DNA of 64,000 nucleotides from assembly GCA_023146135.1 (NCBI GenBank), contig JAGLCR010000007.1:1-64000 (forward strand), given 5' to 3'. The position numbers were made by a program, and so were the translations under genes. The DNA comes from Bacteroidales bacterium (GTDB lineage Bacteria; Bacteroidota; Bacteroidia; Bacteroidales; UBA1556). Positions 1-8,549 of this stretch are shown piece by piece. Within the stretch, counting starts at the first letter, position 1. Each line of letters opens with the position of its first letter. The notes beneath the pieces were generated by a model. The model was not told where the DNA came from. It was given only the letters and a program-made list of their open reading frames with translations, and did no database searches.

Positions 1-72
1 AGTTTAGATGCGTTTGCCCTACTATACAGCCAATCTTCCTTGGGGACAAATATATTCAGTAGGTTGAAATAA
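1..72 (+). CDS. possible 3' end of an upstream gene
   Basis: Frame 1 is open from the window edge to a TAA at 70-72 (23 residues ending FSRLK). I do not recognise the product. Another forward frame is also open over most of this stretch, so coding status is uncertain. In many Bacteroidota the gene before a short DnaE is a Y-family polymerase or ImuA-like protein, but these few residues cannot show that. Confidence 0.2.
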   Translation, partial: SLDAFALLYSQSSLGTNIFSRLK

Positions 73-81
73 TAATTATCT

Positions 82-176
82 ATAACGATTATATTACAAT
101 CAATAATTATATTTTATTATCCCAATAGCAAACTTATACTATATTTAGCAAACTAATAACGATTATATTCTAATCA
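82..176 (+). promoter_or_regulatory. duplicated dyad upstream of the DnaE-like polymerase
   Basis: A 21-bp sequence ATAACGATTATATTACAATCA (82-102) recurs at 156-176 with two changes. Each copy contains an inverted repeat, GATT-N7-AATC; the second copy is GATTA-N5-TAATC. The second copy ends one base before the ATG at 178. Two spaced dyads over a promoter/start region look like repressor operators. Since the gene is a DNA-damage-type polymerase, a LexA/S24-type repressor is a reasonable guess, not demonstrated. Confidence 0.45.
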
Positions 177-177
177 T

Positions 178-3126
178 ATGTTGCTAAATAATCACAGCTA
201 TTATAGTTTGCGTTACGGAACTTTTTCGGTAAATGATTTGGTTGCGCTTGCCCATGAAAAAGGCTGGCAGCGCATGGCCTTAACTGAGATAAATAATACT
301 ACCTCCATGGCCCAGTTTGTAAAGGCCTGTAATAAGCTAAGTATTACCCCTGCAGCAGGAATTGAGTTTCGCGAAAATCACAAACTATTATACATCGGCT
401 TGGCCCGTAACCGTGAGGGCTTTCACCAGTTAAATCAGTTTTTGAGCACGCACAATATTGCTAAAGATAAGTTTCCAAATCGTGCACCACAATTGTCTGA
501 TGTGTTTTTTATCTACCCTTTCTCAAAGCTCGAGTCTATACTTCCACTGCGTAATGACGAGTATGTGGGAATACGATACTTTGAACTTACGCAGCTTTTG
601 CATACCCCTAAAAACCTGCAGCCGAAACTCGTAGCCTTGCAGCCTGTAAGCCATAAAGGCGATACCGATTATGATTTACATAAGCACCTACGAGCCATTG
701 ACCACAATTGCCTATTGTCGCAATTGCAAAGCTCCGATTTGGCCCACGCAAGCGAGAAACTACCCACCGAATCACAATTACGAAAAGCCTTTGGTGGCAC
801 CGAATTTCTTGTGGACAATGCCCAAAACCTTTTGAATAAATGCAGCATTCAATTTGATTTTAAGTCGGTGAAGAATAAAAAGCATTTTACACAAAGCGTG
901 GAAGAAGACCAGCAAATGCTACGCCGCCTGGCCTATGAAGGAATGGCTATACGTTATGGCCGCTATAGCGCAGAGGCCAAGAGCCGTGTGAATAAGGAAT
1001 TGGCCATTATTAAGCAGCTAAACTTTTCGGCCTATTTTCTTATTACCTGGGATATTGTGCAATATGCCAAGTCAAAAGATTATTACCATGTGGGGCGAGG
1101 TAGCGGCGCCAACAGTGTGGTAGCCTACTGCCTTGGCATTGTTGATGTGGACCCCATTGAATTGGACTTATACTTCGAACGTTTTATCAATCCCAAGCGC
1201 AGTTCGCCTCCCGATTTCGACCTCGACTTTTCGTGGAAGGAGCGCAATGATGTACAGTCCTATATTTTTAACCGCTATGGCAAAAATCATGTGGCTCTAC
1301 TGGGTACCATTTCTACTTTTAAAGGAAAGTCTATTTACCGAGAACTCGCAAAAGTGTACGGATTACCAAAAGAAGAAACTGACGATTTAATTCGCTATCC
1401 AACAGCCCCTCGCAATCAAAATAATATTACACAAAAGATTCACAAATTTGCGGCCTTGATGACCGATTTTCCTAATATGCGCAGTATTCATGCTGGAGGC
1501 GTATTGGTAAGCGAAGAACCTCTAAGCTATCATACTGCTTTGGATATGCCACCAAAGGGTTTTCCTACCACACAATGGGATATGTATATTGCAGAGGATT
1601 TGGGTTTTGAAAAACTAGATATTCTGAGCCAACGGGGCATTGGGCATATCAAAGATACTGTGGCTTTGGTAAAAAAGAATCAAGGAAAGCAAATTGATTT
1701 TCACCAAGTGGAAGTATTTAAAAAGGACCCAAAAGTACGAGCATTGCTGCGCAGTGGCGAAACCATGGGCTGCTTTTATATTGAGAGTCCTGCCATGCGA
1801 GGCCTAATTAAGAAACTGCGATGCGACAATTATCTAAGCCTAGTAGCTGCCAGCTCCATCATTCGTCCAGGAGTAGCCAAGTCGGGTATGATGAAGGAAT
1901 ATATCCTACGATATAACAATCCAAAACAGGTAAAATATCTACATCCCATAATGGAGCAACAGCTCAAAGAAACCTATGGCGTAATGGTATACCAAGAGGA
2001 TGTATTAAAAATTTGTCATCATTTTGCAGGCTTAGATTTAGCTGATGCCGACGTGCTACGACGCGCCATGAGTGGTAAAACCCGGTCAAAGGATGAGCTT
2101 AATCTAATCGTGAAAAAATTCTTTACCAATTGCCGTTCCTATGGCTATTCGGAGGATGTGACCAAAGAAGTTTGGCGGCAGATTGAAAGCTTTGCAGGCT
2201 ACTCTTTTTCCAAGGCCCATTCGGCAAGCTATGCGGTGGAAAGCTATCAAAGTTTATACCTCAAAGCCTATTTTCCATTAGAATTTATGGTGGCGGTGAT
2301 AAATAACTTTGGAGGTTTTTACCATACTTGGGTATATTTTAATGAGGCAAAACGATTGGGTGCGAAACTGCATTTACCCTCCATTAATAAGAGTGAGCAA
2401 CTTACCACCATTTACGAAAAGGATGTTTATATGGGTTTTATTCATATCCAAAGTTTAGAAAATAATATGGCAAAGCTAATTGTCGGGGAACGCATAGAGG
2501 GAGGTGATTTTCAGAATCTAGCCGACTTCGTACATCGAGTAAACCCCGGTATTGAAAGTTTACTGTTATTAATACGAGTTAACGCATTCCGCTTTACGGG
2601 AAAAGAAAAAAATGCTTTGCTGTGGGAGGCGCATACACTTTTGAAAAAAATACCCAAAAGTAATGGCGTGAAAATACGGAGCCTTTTTCCGTTGATAAGT
2701 AAAGAATTTTCACTACCAAAGCTCGAATCAGACCAAATAATTGATGCCTATGATGAGATTGAGCTTTTAGGATTTCCGATAACATCATCCTATTTTGATT
2801 TATTGACCACCTCTTTTCGAGGAGAGATCAAGGCCAAAGACCTAAATAATTATGTGGGCAAATATGTAAGAATGTTGAGCCACTTGGTTACTATAAAATA
2901 TGTGAAAACTGTGCGTAAGGAATATATGCATTTTGCCACTTTCATGGATAACGAAGGAAACCTCTACGACAGCGTGCACTTTCCTAACTCTCTGAAACAT
3001 TACCCTTTTCAAGGAAATGGGCTCTACTTAATGTATGGGAAAGTGGTGGAAGAATTTGGTTATGCCATGCTTGAAGTTTATAAACTGGCCCGACTAAGTA
3101 TTAAACCCAATCCATTGGATAAATAA
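178..3126 (+). CDS. DNA polymerase III alpha-type subunit, short error-prone (DnaE2/ImuC-like)
   Basis: C-family DNA polymerase catalytic subunit of 982 aa, clearly shorter than the usual replicative DnaE (about 1,150-1,250 aa). An N-terminal PHP domain (about residues 1-70) is followed by the palm with the acidic motif PPDFDLDF (about residue 343), fingers, a helix-hairpin-helix region and a C-terminal OB-like segment (about 890-970). The usual TDHG motif of PHP domains is replaced by TEIN, so the PHP metal site is probably degenerate. Short DnaE forms in this phylum typically work in translesion synthesis with a Y-family polymerase; no partner is visible here because the gene lies at the window edge. 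The ATG start gives the family-typical N-terminus (YYSLRYGTFS). The polymerase call is firm; the mutasome role is inferred. Confidence 0.85.
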   Translation: MLLNNHSYYSLRYGTFSVNDLVALAHEKGWQRMALTEINNTTSMAQFVKACNKLSITPAAGIEFRENHKLLYIGLARNREGFHQLNQFLSTHNIAKDKFPNRAPQLSDVFFIYPFSKLESILPLRNDEYVGIRYFELTQLLHTPKNLQPKLVALQPVSHKGDTDYDLHKHLRAIDHNCLLSQLQSSDLAHASEKLPTESQLRKAFGGTEFLVDNAQNLLNKCSIQFDFKSVKNKKHFTQSVEEDQQMLRRLAYEGMAIRYGRYSAEAKSRVNKELAIIKQLNFSAYFLITWDIVQYAKSKDYYHVGRGSGANSVVAYCLGIVDVDPIELDLYFERFINPKRSSPPDFDLDFSWKERNDVQSYIFNRYGKNHVALLGTISTFKGKSIYRELAKVYGLPKEETDDLIRYPTAPRNQNNITQKIHKFAALMTDFPNMRSIHAGGVLVSEEPLSYHTALDMPPKGFPTTQWDMYIAEDLGFEKLDILSQRGIGHIKDTVALVKKNQGKQIDFHQVEVFKKDPKVRALLRSGETMGCFYIESPAMRGLIKKLRCDNYLSLVAASSIIRPGVAKSGMMKEYILRYNNPKQVKYLHPIMEQQLKETYGVMVYQEDVLKICHHFAGLDLADADVLRRAMSGKTRSKDELNLIVKKFFTNCRSYGYSEDVTKEVWRQIESFAGYSFSKAHSASYAVESYQSLYLKAYFPLEFMVAVINNFGGFYHTWVYFNEAKRLGAKLHLPSINKSEQLTTIYEKDVYMGFIHIQSLENNMAKLIVGERIEGGDFQNLADFVHRVNPGIESLLLLIRVNAFRFTGKEKNALLWEAHTLLKKIPKSNGVKIRSLFPLISKEFSLPKLESDQIIDAYDEIELLGFPITSSYFDLLTTSFRGEIKAKDLNNYVGKYVRMLSHLVTIKYVKTVRKEYMHFATFMDNEGNLYDSVHFPNSLKHYPFQGNGLYLMYGKVVEEFGYAMLEVYKLARLSIKPNPLDK

Positions 3127-3243
3127 TAGCAATCAAGCAATGAAATACCAAGTCATTTGAAACCTTTTTTAAATCTTATCGTAACTAAATAGCTGTGGAA
3201 GTAATTAACAATATACTGTTGATAAAGTTAACATCCACAAACA

Positions 3244-3272
3244 TTGAAACTTATGTAATCTATTTACATTTG
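3244..3272 (+). promoter_or_regulatory. Bacteroidota-type promoter for the outer membrane protein
   Basis: TTG at 3244-3246, an 18-nt spacer and TACATTTG at 3265-3272 match the phylum consensus TTG/TAnnTTTG. The box lies about 43 nt before the ATG at 3316. Confidence 0.6.
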
Positions 3273-3315
3273 GTAAAACAAAAAACTATTTATTTTTAAT
3301 TTAAAAGAGAAAACT

Positions 3316-4116
3316 ATGAAAAAGAATTTACTATTGATCATTGCACTATTTGTTGCAACAACAATGAGTGCTCAATTTTATGCTGGACTAGGTTTAGGAT
3401 ATGGTATGGGTGCTAGCAAAAGAGTAAACGGTACTGAAAGTGCCGGTACAGTAGAAACTAATATTTACGGTAGTTACGGACAAGGATTCAATACTACTTT
3501 AAAGCTTGGTTATATGTTCAACGACAATATGGGACTTGAATTAGGTGTAAGCTATTTATTTGGTGCAGCACAAACTAAGGATGACAGTGAGCATTATTTT
3601 GAGTCAGCAAAGTCTAATGGTTTACGTTTAATGCCTCAATTGGTTTATAAGTTAGACAATGGCTTTTATGGTCGTTTTGGCGTAATTATTCCTGTAATGG
3701 GAAGTACAGTAATTACTTCTAAAGATGACAAAATGATGGTTGGACCTGGAACATTTGTAGTTGCAGAAAGTGAAATGACAACACATGGTTCTTTCTCAAT
3801 TGGTTTTGCAGGAGCAATAGGTTACAATTTTGCTTTGAATGATAATATGAACCTATTTGGAGAGCTTGAGTATATCGGTTTATCTATTAAGAGTGGCTCA
3901 GCTGAATATACTAAGTATGAAGTTGGTGGAGTAGATCAGTTACCAACGATGAAAACAGGACAGAAGGAATTTACTTTCCTTGATGAGGTAGATCATAGTA
4001 GCGATAATACTTTCTCTAATCCTAAATGGGATCCAAACCAAGCATCAGTAATGTTGCGTCAAAAGGCTCCTTTTTCTTCATTTGGTTTGAATATAGGAAT
4101 TGTAATGGTTTTCTAA
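3316..4116 (+). CDS. outer membrane beta-barrel protein
   Basis: A 266-aa protein with a clear signal peptide ending near MSAQF, then alternating hydrophobic/polar strands, many glycines and aromatics, and a terminal strand ending in phenylalanine (GLNIGIVMVF). These are hallmarks of an 8-10-stranded outer-membrane barrel of the OmpW/OmpX or 'porin family/PorT-like' kind. Repeated phrases of the type 'LGYMFNDNMGLELGVSY' are typical of beta-hairpins. It has its own promoter and a strong terminator, so it is monocistronic and probably abundant. Substrate or structural role cannot be read from the sequence. Codon use looks like that of a well-expressed gene (few rare codons). Confidence 0.8.
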   Translation: MKKNLLLIIALFVATTMSAQFYAGLGLGYGMGASKRVNGTESAGTVETNIYGSYGQGFNTTLKLGYMFNDNMGLELGVSYLFGAAQTKDDSEHYFESAKSNGLRLMPQLVYKLDNGFYGRFGVIIPVMGSTVITSKDDKMMVGPGTFVVAESEMTTHGSFSIGFAGAIGYNFALNDNMNLFGELEYIGLSIKSGSAEYTKYEVGGVDQLPTMKTGQKEFTFLDEVDHSSDNTFSNPKWDPNQASVMLRQKAPFSSFGLNIGIVMVF

Positions 4117-4138
4117 ATAGAGGCCTAAAATATTTTGA

Positions 4139-4172
4139 AAAGCCGCTTACCTTTGGTAAGTGGCTTTTTTTT
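4139..4172 (+). terminator. rho-independent terminator after the outer membrane protein
   Basis: Stem AAAGCCGCTTACC / GGTAAGTGGCTTT with a TTT loop and one G-T pair, followed by a run of eight T (4165-4172). It sits 22 nt after the stop codon. Confidence 0.85.
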
Positions 4173-4184
4173 GCGACTTATTAT

Positions 4185-4192
4185 TATCTTTG
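4185..4192 (+). promoter_or_regulatory. candidate -7 box for the NifX-like gene
   Basis: TATCTTTG matches TAnnTTTG and lies 25 nt before the ATG at 4218, just after the preceding terminator. I see no well-spaced TTG -33 element. Confidence 0.4.
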
Positions 4193-4217
4193 ACCTTCAA
4201 AATAAAGAAACAAAAAT

Positions 4218-4565
4218 ATGACACAAATAATAAAAATTGCAGTCCCGACAAACGACCGCAAAATACTTGCTGAACAAAGTGGTCGTGCTAAGGAGTTTGC
4301 AGTGGTCGATATTGAAAATACGAAAATTACTAATATTGCTTTTCGTAAAAATCATCACGAAGATAAGCATGACCATAGCCAAGGAGATCATGCTCATGGA
4401 CATCAAGATATTGTAGAAGCTTTACATGATTGCACGGCAGTAGTTGGGCGTAAGTTCGGACCTCACTTTGCTGGCGATTTTCATAAAGCAGGTATGAAAT
4501 TGATATTGAGTAAGCAACTAAATATCGAAAGTGCTGTGATGGAGGCTTTTGAAAAGATGAAGTAA
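4218..4565 (+). CDS. NifX/NafY-type dinitrogenase iron-molybdenum cofactor-binding family protein
   Basis: A small (115 aa) single-domain protein of the NifB-C-terminal/NifX-like family (Pfam Nitro_FeMo-Co). The fold signature is visible: KIAVPTNDRKIL at the N-terminus, the SGRAKEFAVVDIE strand, a central region on metal-dependent 'disappearance' and GRKFGPHFAGDFHKAGMKL near residues 78-96. A histidine- and aspartate-rich insertion (about residues 43-63) could bind a metal. No nitrogenase genes are present, so nitrogen fixation is not implied; many anaerobes carry stand-alone members of unknown role. It has its own candidate promoter and ends at a REP-like repeat cluster. Confidence 0.8.
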   Translation: MTQIIKIAVPTNDRKILAEQSGRAKEFAVVDIENTKITNIAFRKNHHEDKHDHSQGDHAHGHQDIVEALHDCTAVVGRKFGPHFAGDFHKAGMKLILSKQLNIESAVMEAFEKMK

Positions 4566-4566
4566 G

Positions 4567-4745
4567 CCTTCGACAGGCTCAGGGACCTCACCTTCGATAA
4601 GCTCAGGGACACAGCAGTTGGTGGCTAAGATTGTCGTAAACCGGTGGCTGAGCTTGCCGAAGCCACGTTCTTAAAATAAGGCGTTTAATAAAATCGGCCC
4701 TTCGACAGGCTCAGGGACCGCCCTTTGACGACAGGCTCAAGGGCC
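4567..4745. repeat. REP-like palindromic repeat cluster
   Basis: Four related units resemble CCTTCGACAGGCTCAGGGACC: 4567-4587, 4591-4610, 4698-4719 and a degenerate one at 4722-4745. Between them lies GTGGCT-N11-AGCCAC (4644-4666), a hairpin-forming relative. The same core recurs at 24491-24541 and, inverted, at 53488-53503. GC content is clearly higher than in the surroundings. The whole 218-bp gap before the dehydrogenase is made of this material. Confidence 0.8.
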
Positions 4746-4783
4746 TTGGATGCTTAGATAAAGCAAATAATAAAAACTATACT

Positions 4784-5917
4784 ATGGAAAATTTCACAAT
4801 AGACAATCCCGTAAAAATCCATTTTGGTAAAGATATAATTAAGGCATTGCCTGAAAGCATAAGAAAATATGGAAAAAGAGTGCTCTTTCTTTATGGTAAA
4901 GAATCCATTAAGAGAAGTGGGCTATATGATCAAGTTGTGAATCTATTAATTGATTTTGAAGTTTACGAGTATAGCGGAATCAAGTCCAACCCCATAATTG
5001 AAGATGTGGATGCTGCGGCAAAACTAGGCCGCGAAAAATCTGTTGATGTAATTCTAGCTGTTGGTGGTGGGAGTGTAATTGATTCTGCCAAGCTTATTGC
5101 TGCCGCTATTCCAGTGGAGCATAAAGCTTGGGAATTTATGAATGGAAATCAAGTCCCAAAAAAAGCTATTCCAATAATTGATATTTTAACCTTAGCAGCC
5201 ACAGGTTCCGAAACCAATATGTTTGCAGTGATTCAAAACCAGGAAACAAAAGAAAAGATCGGCTGGGGAAGCCCTTTGGTTTTTCCCAAAGAGTCATTCT
5301 TAGACCCACAACTTACCTATACCGTTTCGCCTGAATATACCGCATTTGGAATTATTGATTTGGTAGCCCATGCTTTGGAGGCCTATTTTGGAAAGGGTGA
5401 ATCGCCACTTGCCGACCGTGTAATCTATGGCATTATTGACGAGGCAATGGATATAGGTATGGCAACGGTGAATAATCCTGAAAATTATGATTTACGAGCT
5501 AGGGTAATGTATGCAGCACTATTAGCCCTAAACGGAACAACATCTCATGGACGTGCCTATGCCGATTGGGGAGTTCATGCCATAGGTCATGAGCTTTCGT
5601 TGTTATATGATTTACCCCACGGCCTTACTTTGGCAATTGCTTATCCGGCATGGCTTCGCTTGCAAGCCGATCGTATTCCAAAACGTATTATTGAGCTAGG
5701 AACAGCCCTTTTCGGAGATAAAAACGTGAAAGATACTATTATGGGCTTTGAAAATTTCTTTGCAGAGCTAGGAAGTCCTTTACGATTATCACAATTGGGG
5801 TTTGGCGAAAAAGAAAAAGCCGAAATCGTTTCTCAAATGAAAAACAATAAGCTTAGTGGCTATCATCATAAGCTAAATGATGATGACTATGAAAAGCTTG
5901 TGGACTTAATGATGTAA
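4784..5917 (+). CDS. iron-containing alcohol dehydrogenase (butanol dehydrogenase/YqhD type)
   Basis: A 377-aa group III alcohol dehydrogenase. The N-terminal Rossmann-like domain carries GGGSVIDSAKL (about residues 96-106) for NAD(P) binding. The C-terminal helical domain supplies the metal ligands: a histidine in LVAHALEAYF (about 203) and two in GVHAIGHELS...LPHGLTLA (about 267-283). Phrases such as LAATGSETN and TTSHGRAYADWG are diagnostic of the BDH/YqhD branch, which reduces aldehydes including butanal and methylglyoxal with NAD(P)H. It probably acts in fermentative redox balance or aldehyde detoxification. It is monocistronic and converges with the next gene, the stops being only 3 nt apart. 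Confidence 0.9.
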   Translation: MENFTIDNPVKIHFGKDIIKALPESIRKYGKRVLFLYGKESIKRSGLYDQVVNLLIDFEVYEYSGIKSNPIIEDVDAAAKLGREKSVDVILAVGGGSVIDSAKLIAAAIPVEHKAWEFMNGNQVPKKAIPIIDILTLAATGSETNMFAVIQNQETKEKIGWGSPLVFPKESFLDPQLTYTVSPEYTAFGIIDLVAHALEAYFGKGESPLADRVIYGIIDEAMDIGMATVNNPENYDLRARVMYAALLALNGTTSHGRAYADWGVHAIGHELSLLYDLPHGLTLAIAYPAWLRLQADRIPKRIIELGTALFGDKNVKDTIMGFENFFAELGSPLRLSQLGFGEKEKAEIVSQMKNNKLSGYHHKLNDDDYEKLVDLMM

Positions 5918-5920
5918 TTG

Positions 5921-8443
5921 CTATTGCTTGATAAAGCTCTTACTATAACTCTTAGCATTTTCTTTTATCTCGAGATAATACCTTCCGGTTAATAATTTGG
6001 TGGTATTAATTCGAGTGGAGTTGGTGTTTTGATATTCCTTATGAAACACTAAACGTCCATTTACATCATATATATTAAGCTCAAATGAATTTTCAATATA
6101 AGGAAAACGCAGCTGAATGTAATCTTGAGCTGGATTTGGAAACAAATCAAAAGAGATATCCATATTTTCGTCTATCGCTGTACAATCAACAAATTCAACA
6201 ATCAAGCTATCGGTGTTCGAGCAAAGGTTATCATTGGTAATCTTTAATTCAATATTTTGAATAGCTCCTCCATTTGCATTAACAATAATACTTTGGCTTG
6301 TATCTCCCGTATTCCATTGATAGCTTGCATAGCCACTATCAGCAACAATTTGCAAACTAAGATAATTGCATAATATGGTATCACTACCCAAATCAAACTG
6401 CGGTGATTGATTTTCAAAGGCTACTACCGACGGAGATGTAATATCGGGGCAAACAGTTGAATAAGCAACATAAGAATAAACACCAGCTTGTGACACAGCC
6501 CACTGTTTACTAGTAATACTTGCATTGCCAATTCCATTTTCAAGCCACAAAAAGCTATCTACATAATTTGGGATAATCAGGCTTATACTATCATTGGCAC
6601 AAAAGAATGCAGTATCTGAACTATAGGGCGCACTTGGCTGACCACAAGTATAATAGTTAGCCTCCCAACCTTGGTCAGTTACACCGCCATCACTATGAAA
6701 ATGAACTAACATAGCTCCGCCTGATGAGCTTAATGATTGGGGTAACTGATTACCCGAAAAGCTTCCCAGTAAATTAGACGAAGTAGTGCTTCCATCATAC
6801 ACATCCACAAAATCATATGCAAGCTCTGTTTCGAAAAAAGTAAATTCCAAATTGATAGAATTATTTGCAGTATCAGTCATTAACCAATAACAACTCGTAT
6901 TGTCATTATAATTTTCCGTACCACTGCCATCACTAAAGGTTCCAGAAGGGTCTGTATATGCCTGTTGTCCATTACAATACTCTGAACGGTAATAGGCCGA
7001 CCAACCTGCAGCAGCAGTTTGATTGTTTGTTACAAATTGCAAATACATTTGCCCTCCTGATGAAGCAAGGCTCGCAGGAATTGTATTACCAGAATAGGCA
7101 GCAATTAATGGAGCAGAATTGTCCGAACCATCATAAATATAAAGTGAATCGGATGCTTGTACTTCAAATGTATAAAACTCCAAGGAAACCGAGACTGCAC
7201 CAATGGGATTAATTAACCAAGTGCAATTGGCGTTATTCTGATAATCCTGTCCATAACTACCATCTGATATATTTCCTGATTTTGATGTACTAGTATCCGT
7301 AATTCCTGAGCAAATCTGCGGAACACCAGGCTTCATTCCAAAAACAGCACCGCAATAATTACTAAAATTCATACCTCCAGGATTTAAAGCCGTAAGAAGG
7401 AAATATCCATTATAACTACCCGACCAGCCCCAGTTGAAGTGAAAATAATGATCGCTTTGATAACCATCACATACAAAGGCATGACCACCACTGCCACTGC
7501 CATCGTAATATAGTGGGCGCAAGGAGTCAAGTTCAGTACGAACCATCTGCTCCCAAATAGAATCGGTGAAGCTAGCTCGGTGAAGTAATTGAAGATTAAT
7601 ATCGTAATTGAAATAATGGTTAAAGGCATTGGCTGCATCTTGCGAATACGCTCCAGAGCCACCAGCAGAATACTGCATATCAACAGCTATTCCACAATGA
7701 CTAATTAAAGTTGACACAGCACTAACATTTTGACTTGTACTCTGCGACGTAAGTGTATCAGACATGAAACTCCAATTATAAGTAGTTGATCCAAAATTGG
7801 CAGTTAAATTACCATAAGTGGAAGCATACGAATGCGAGCCAGAACCAGTATTCGGAAACTGATGATAATTCAATACTTGAGCCATAGCAGTGGCTACACA
7901 GCCCGTAACCACATGATTGCAAGGCCCTGACATATCCGCTGGCGTTTCTTCATTATAATAACAACCTTGCGCCCAAATACTACTTAAAAGAGGCCCAACT
8001 ATTGGCGGTGCAGCCTTTGACTGAGCGGGCTTACTGTACTTACTCCACTGAGCAACAATGTGCTGCGTGGCTTGAATTTGGTTTTGTTGAATATATTCCA
8101 ATTGATGATTATACTGATCAATTGTAAGAGCAAAGTTTTCGGGTTGGTTTGTTATATTATATGAACCATGAAAACTATACGCTAATACTGGAATTGATGC
8201 ATCGTTTGCTGCTACTAACACAAAACCTTTTTGATTTTTGACATTAAAAGCATAGTAACTGTTTATTCCATTGAAACTAATCAATTGATAGGATTGAATT
8301 CCTGGGAAACTCCCTTCATTCATATGCAGTGAATAAAAATTCTCTGCTACTATTTGGGCTCGATTTTTATCTACTGGATTTGCCGAAAGGCTTAGTATAA
8401 TTCCAAAAGTTAAAATCGTAATAAGTATCGTATTCTTTATCAT
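5921..8443 (-). CDS. secreted C10 (streptopain-type) cysteine protease with two CUB domains and T9SS tail
   Basis: Multidomain exported protease, 840 aa from the ATG at 8443; the ORF track starts at an upstream TTG, which I reject because the ATG begins a good signal peptide (MIKNTILITILTFGI). A Spi-like prodomain (about 25-140) precedes the papain-fold domain, with the catalytic Cys in VVTGCVATAMAQ (about 182), the catalytic His in GGHAFVCDGY (about 321) and a FNWGWSG motif. Two CUB-like domains follow (about 378-485 and 490-600), each with paired cysteines and LYIYDG/VDVYDG motifs, then an Ig-like part. The last ~75 residues form a T9SS sorting domain (LFPNPAQDYIQL). It should cross the outer membrane by the type IX system and degrade extracellular protein. 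Confidence 0.9.
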   Translation of the reverse strand: MIKNTILITILTFGIILSLSANPVDKNRAQIVAENFYSLHMNEGSFPGIQSYQLISFNGINSYYAFNVKNQKGFVLVAANDASIPVLAYSFHGSYNITNQPENFALTIDQYNHQLEYIQQNQIQATQHIVAQWSKYSKPAQSKAAPPIVGPLLSSIWAQGCYYNEETPADMSGPCNHVVTGCVATAMAQVLNYHQFPNTGSGSHSYASTYGNLTANFGSTTYNWSFMSDTLTSQSTSQNVSAVSTLISHCGIAVDMQYSAGGSGAYSQDAANAFNHYFNYDINLQLLHRASFTDSIWEQMVRTELDSLRPLYYDGSGSGGHAFVCDGYQSDHYFHFNWGWSGSYNGYFLLTALNPGGMNFSNYCGAVFGMKPGVPQICSGITDTSTSKSGNISDGSYGQDYQNNANCTWLINPIGAVSVSLEFYTFEVQASDSLYIYDGSDNSAPLIAAYSGNTIPASLASSGGQMYLQFVTNNQTAAAGWSAYYRSEYCNGQQAYTDPSGTFSDGSGTENYNDNTSCYWLMTDTANNSINLEFTFFETELAYDFVDVYDGSTTSSNLLGSFSGNQLPQSLSSSGGAMLVHFHSDGGVTDQGWEANYYTCGQPSAPYSSDTAFFCANDSISLIIPNYVDSFLWLENGIGNASITSKQWAVSQAGVYSYVAYSTVCPDITSPSVVAFENQSPQFDLGSDTILCNYLSLQIVADSGYASYQWNTGDTSQSIIVNANGGAIQNIELKITNDNLCSNTDSLIVEFVDCTAIDENMDISFDLFPNPAQDYIQLRFPYIENSFELNIYDVNGRLVFHKEYQNTNSTRINTTKLLTGRYYLEIKENAKSYSKSFIKQ

Positions 8444-8549
8444 AGCATACAATTTAAGTTTCTATACTGCAAATTAGTATTTTCAATATATGTATTTATT
8501 GGTCGTATAAGGGTGATTTTTTGAATATCTAACATTCAAAATACAAACC

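Noticed and set aside
4567-4745. CRISPR-like array
   Set aside because: The units are degenerate, unevenly spaced and match dispersed copies elsewhere; no cas genes are present.
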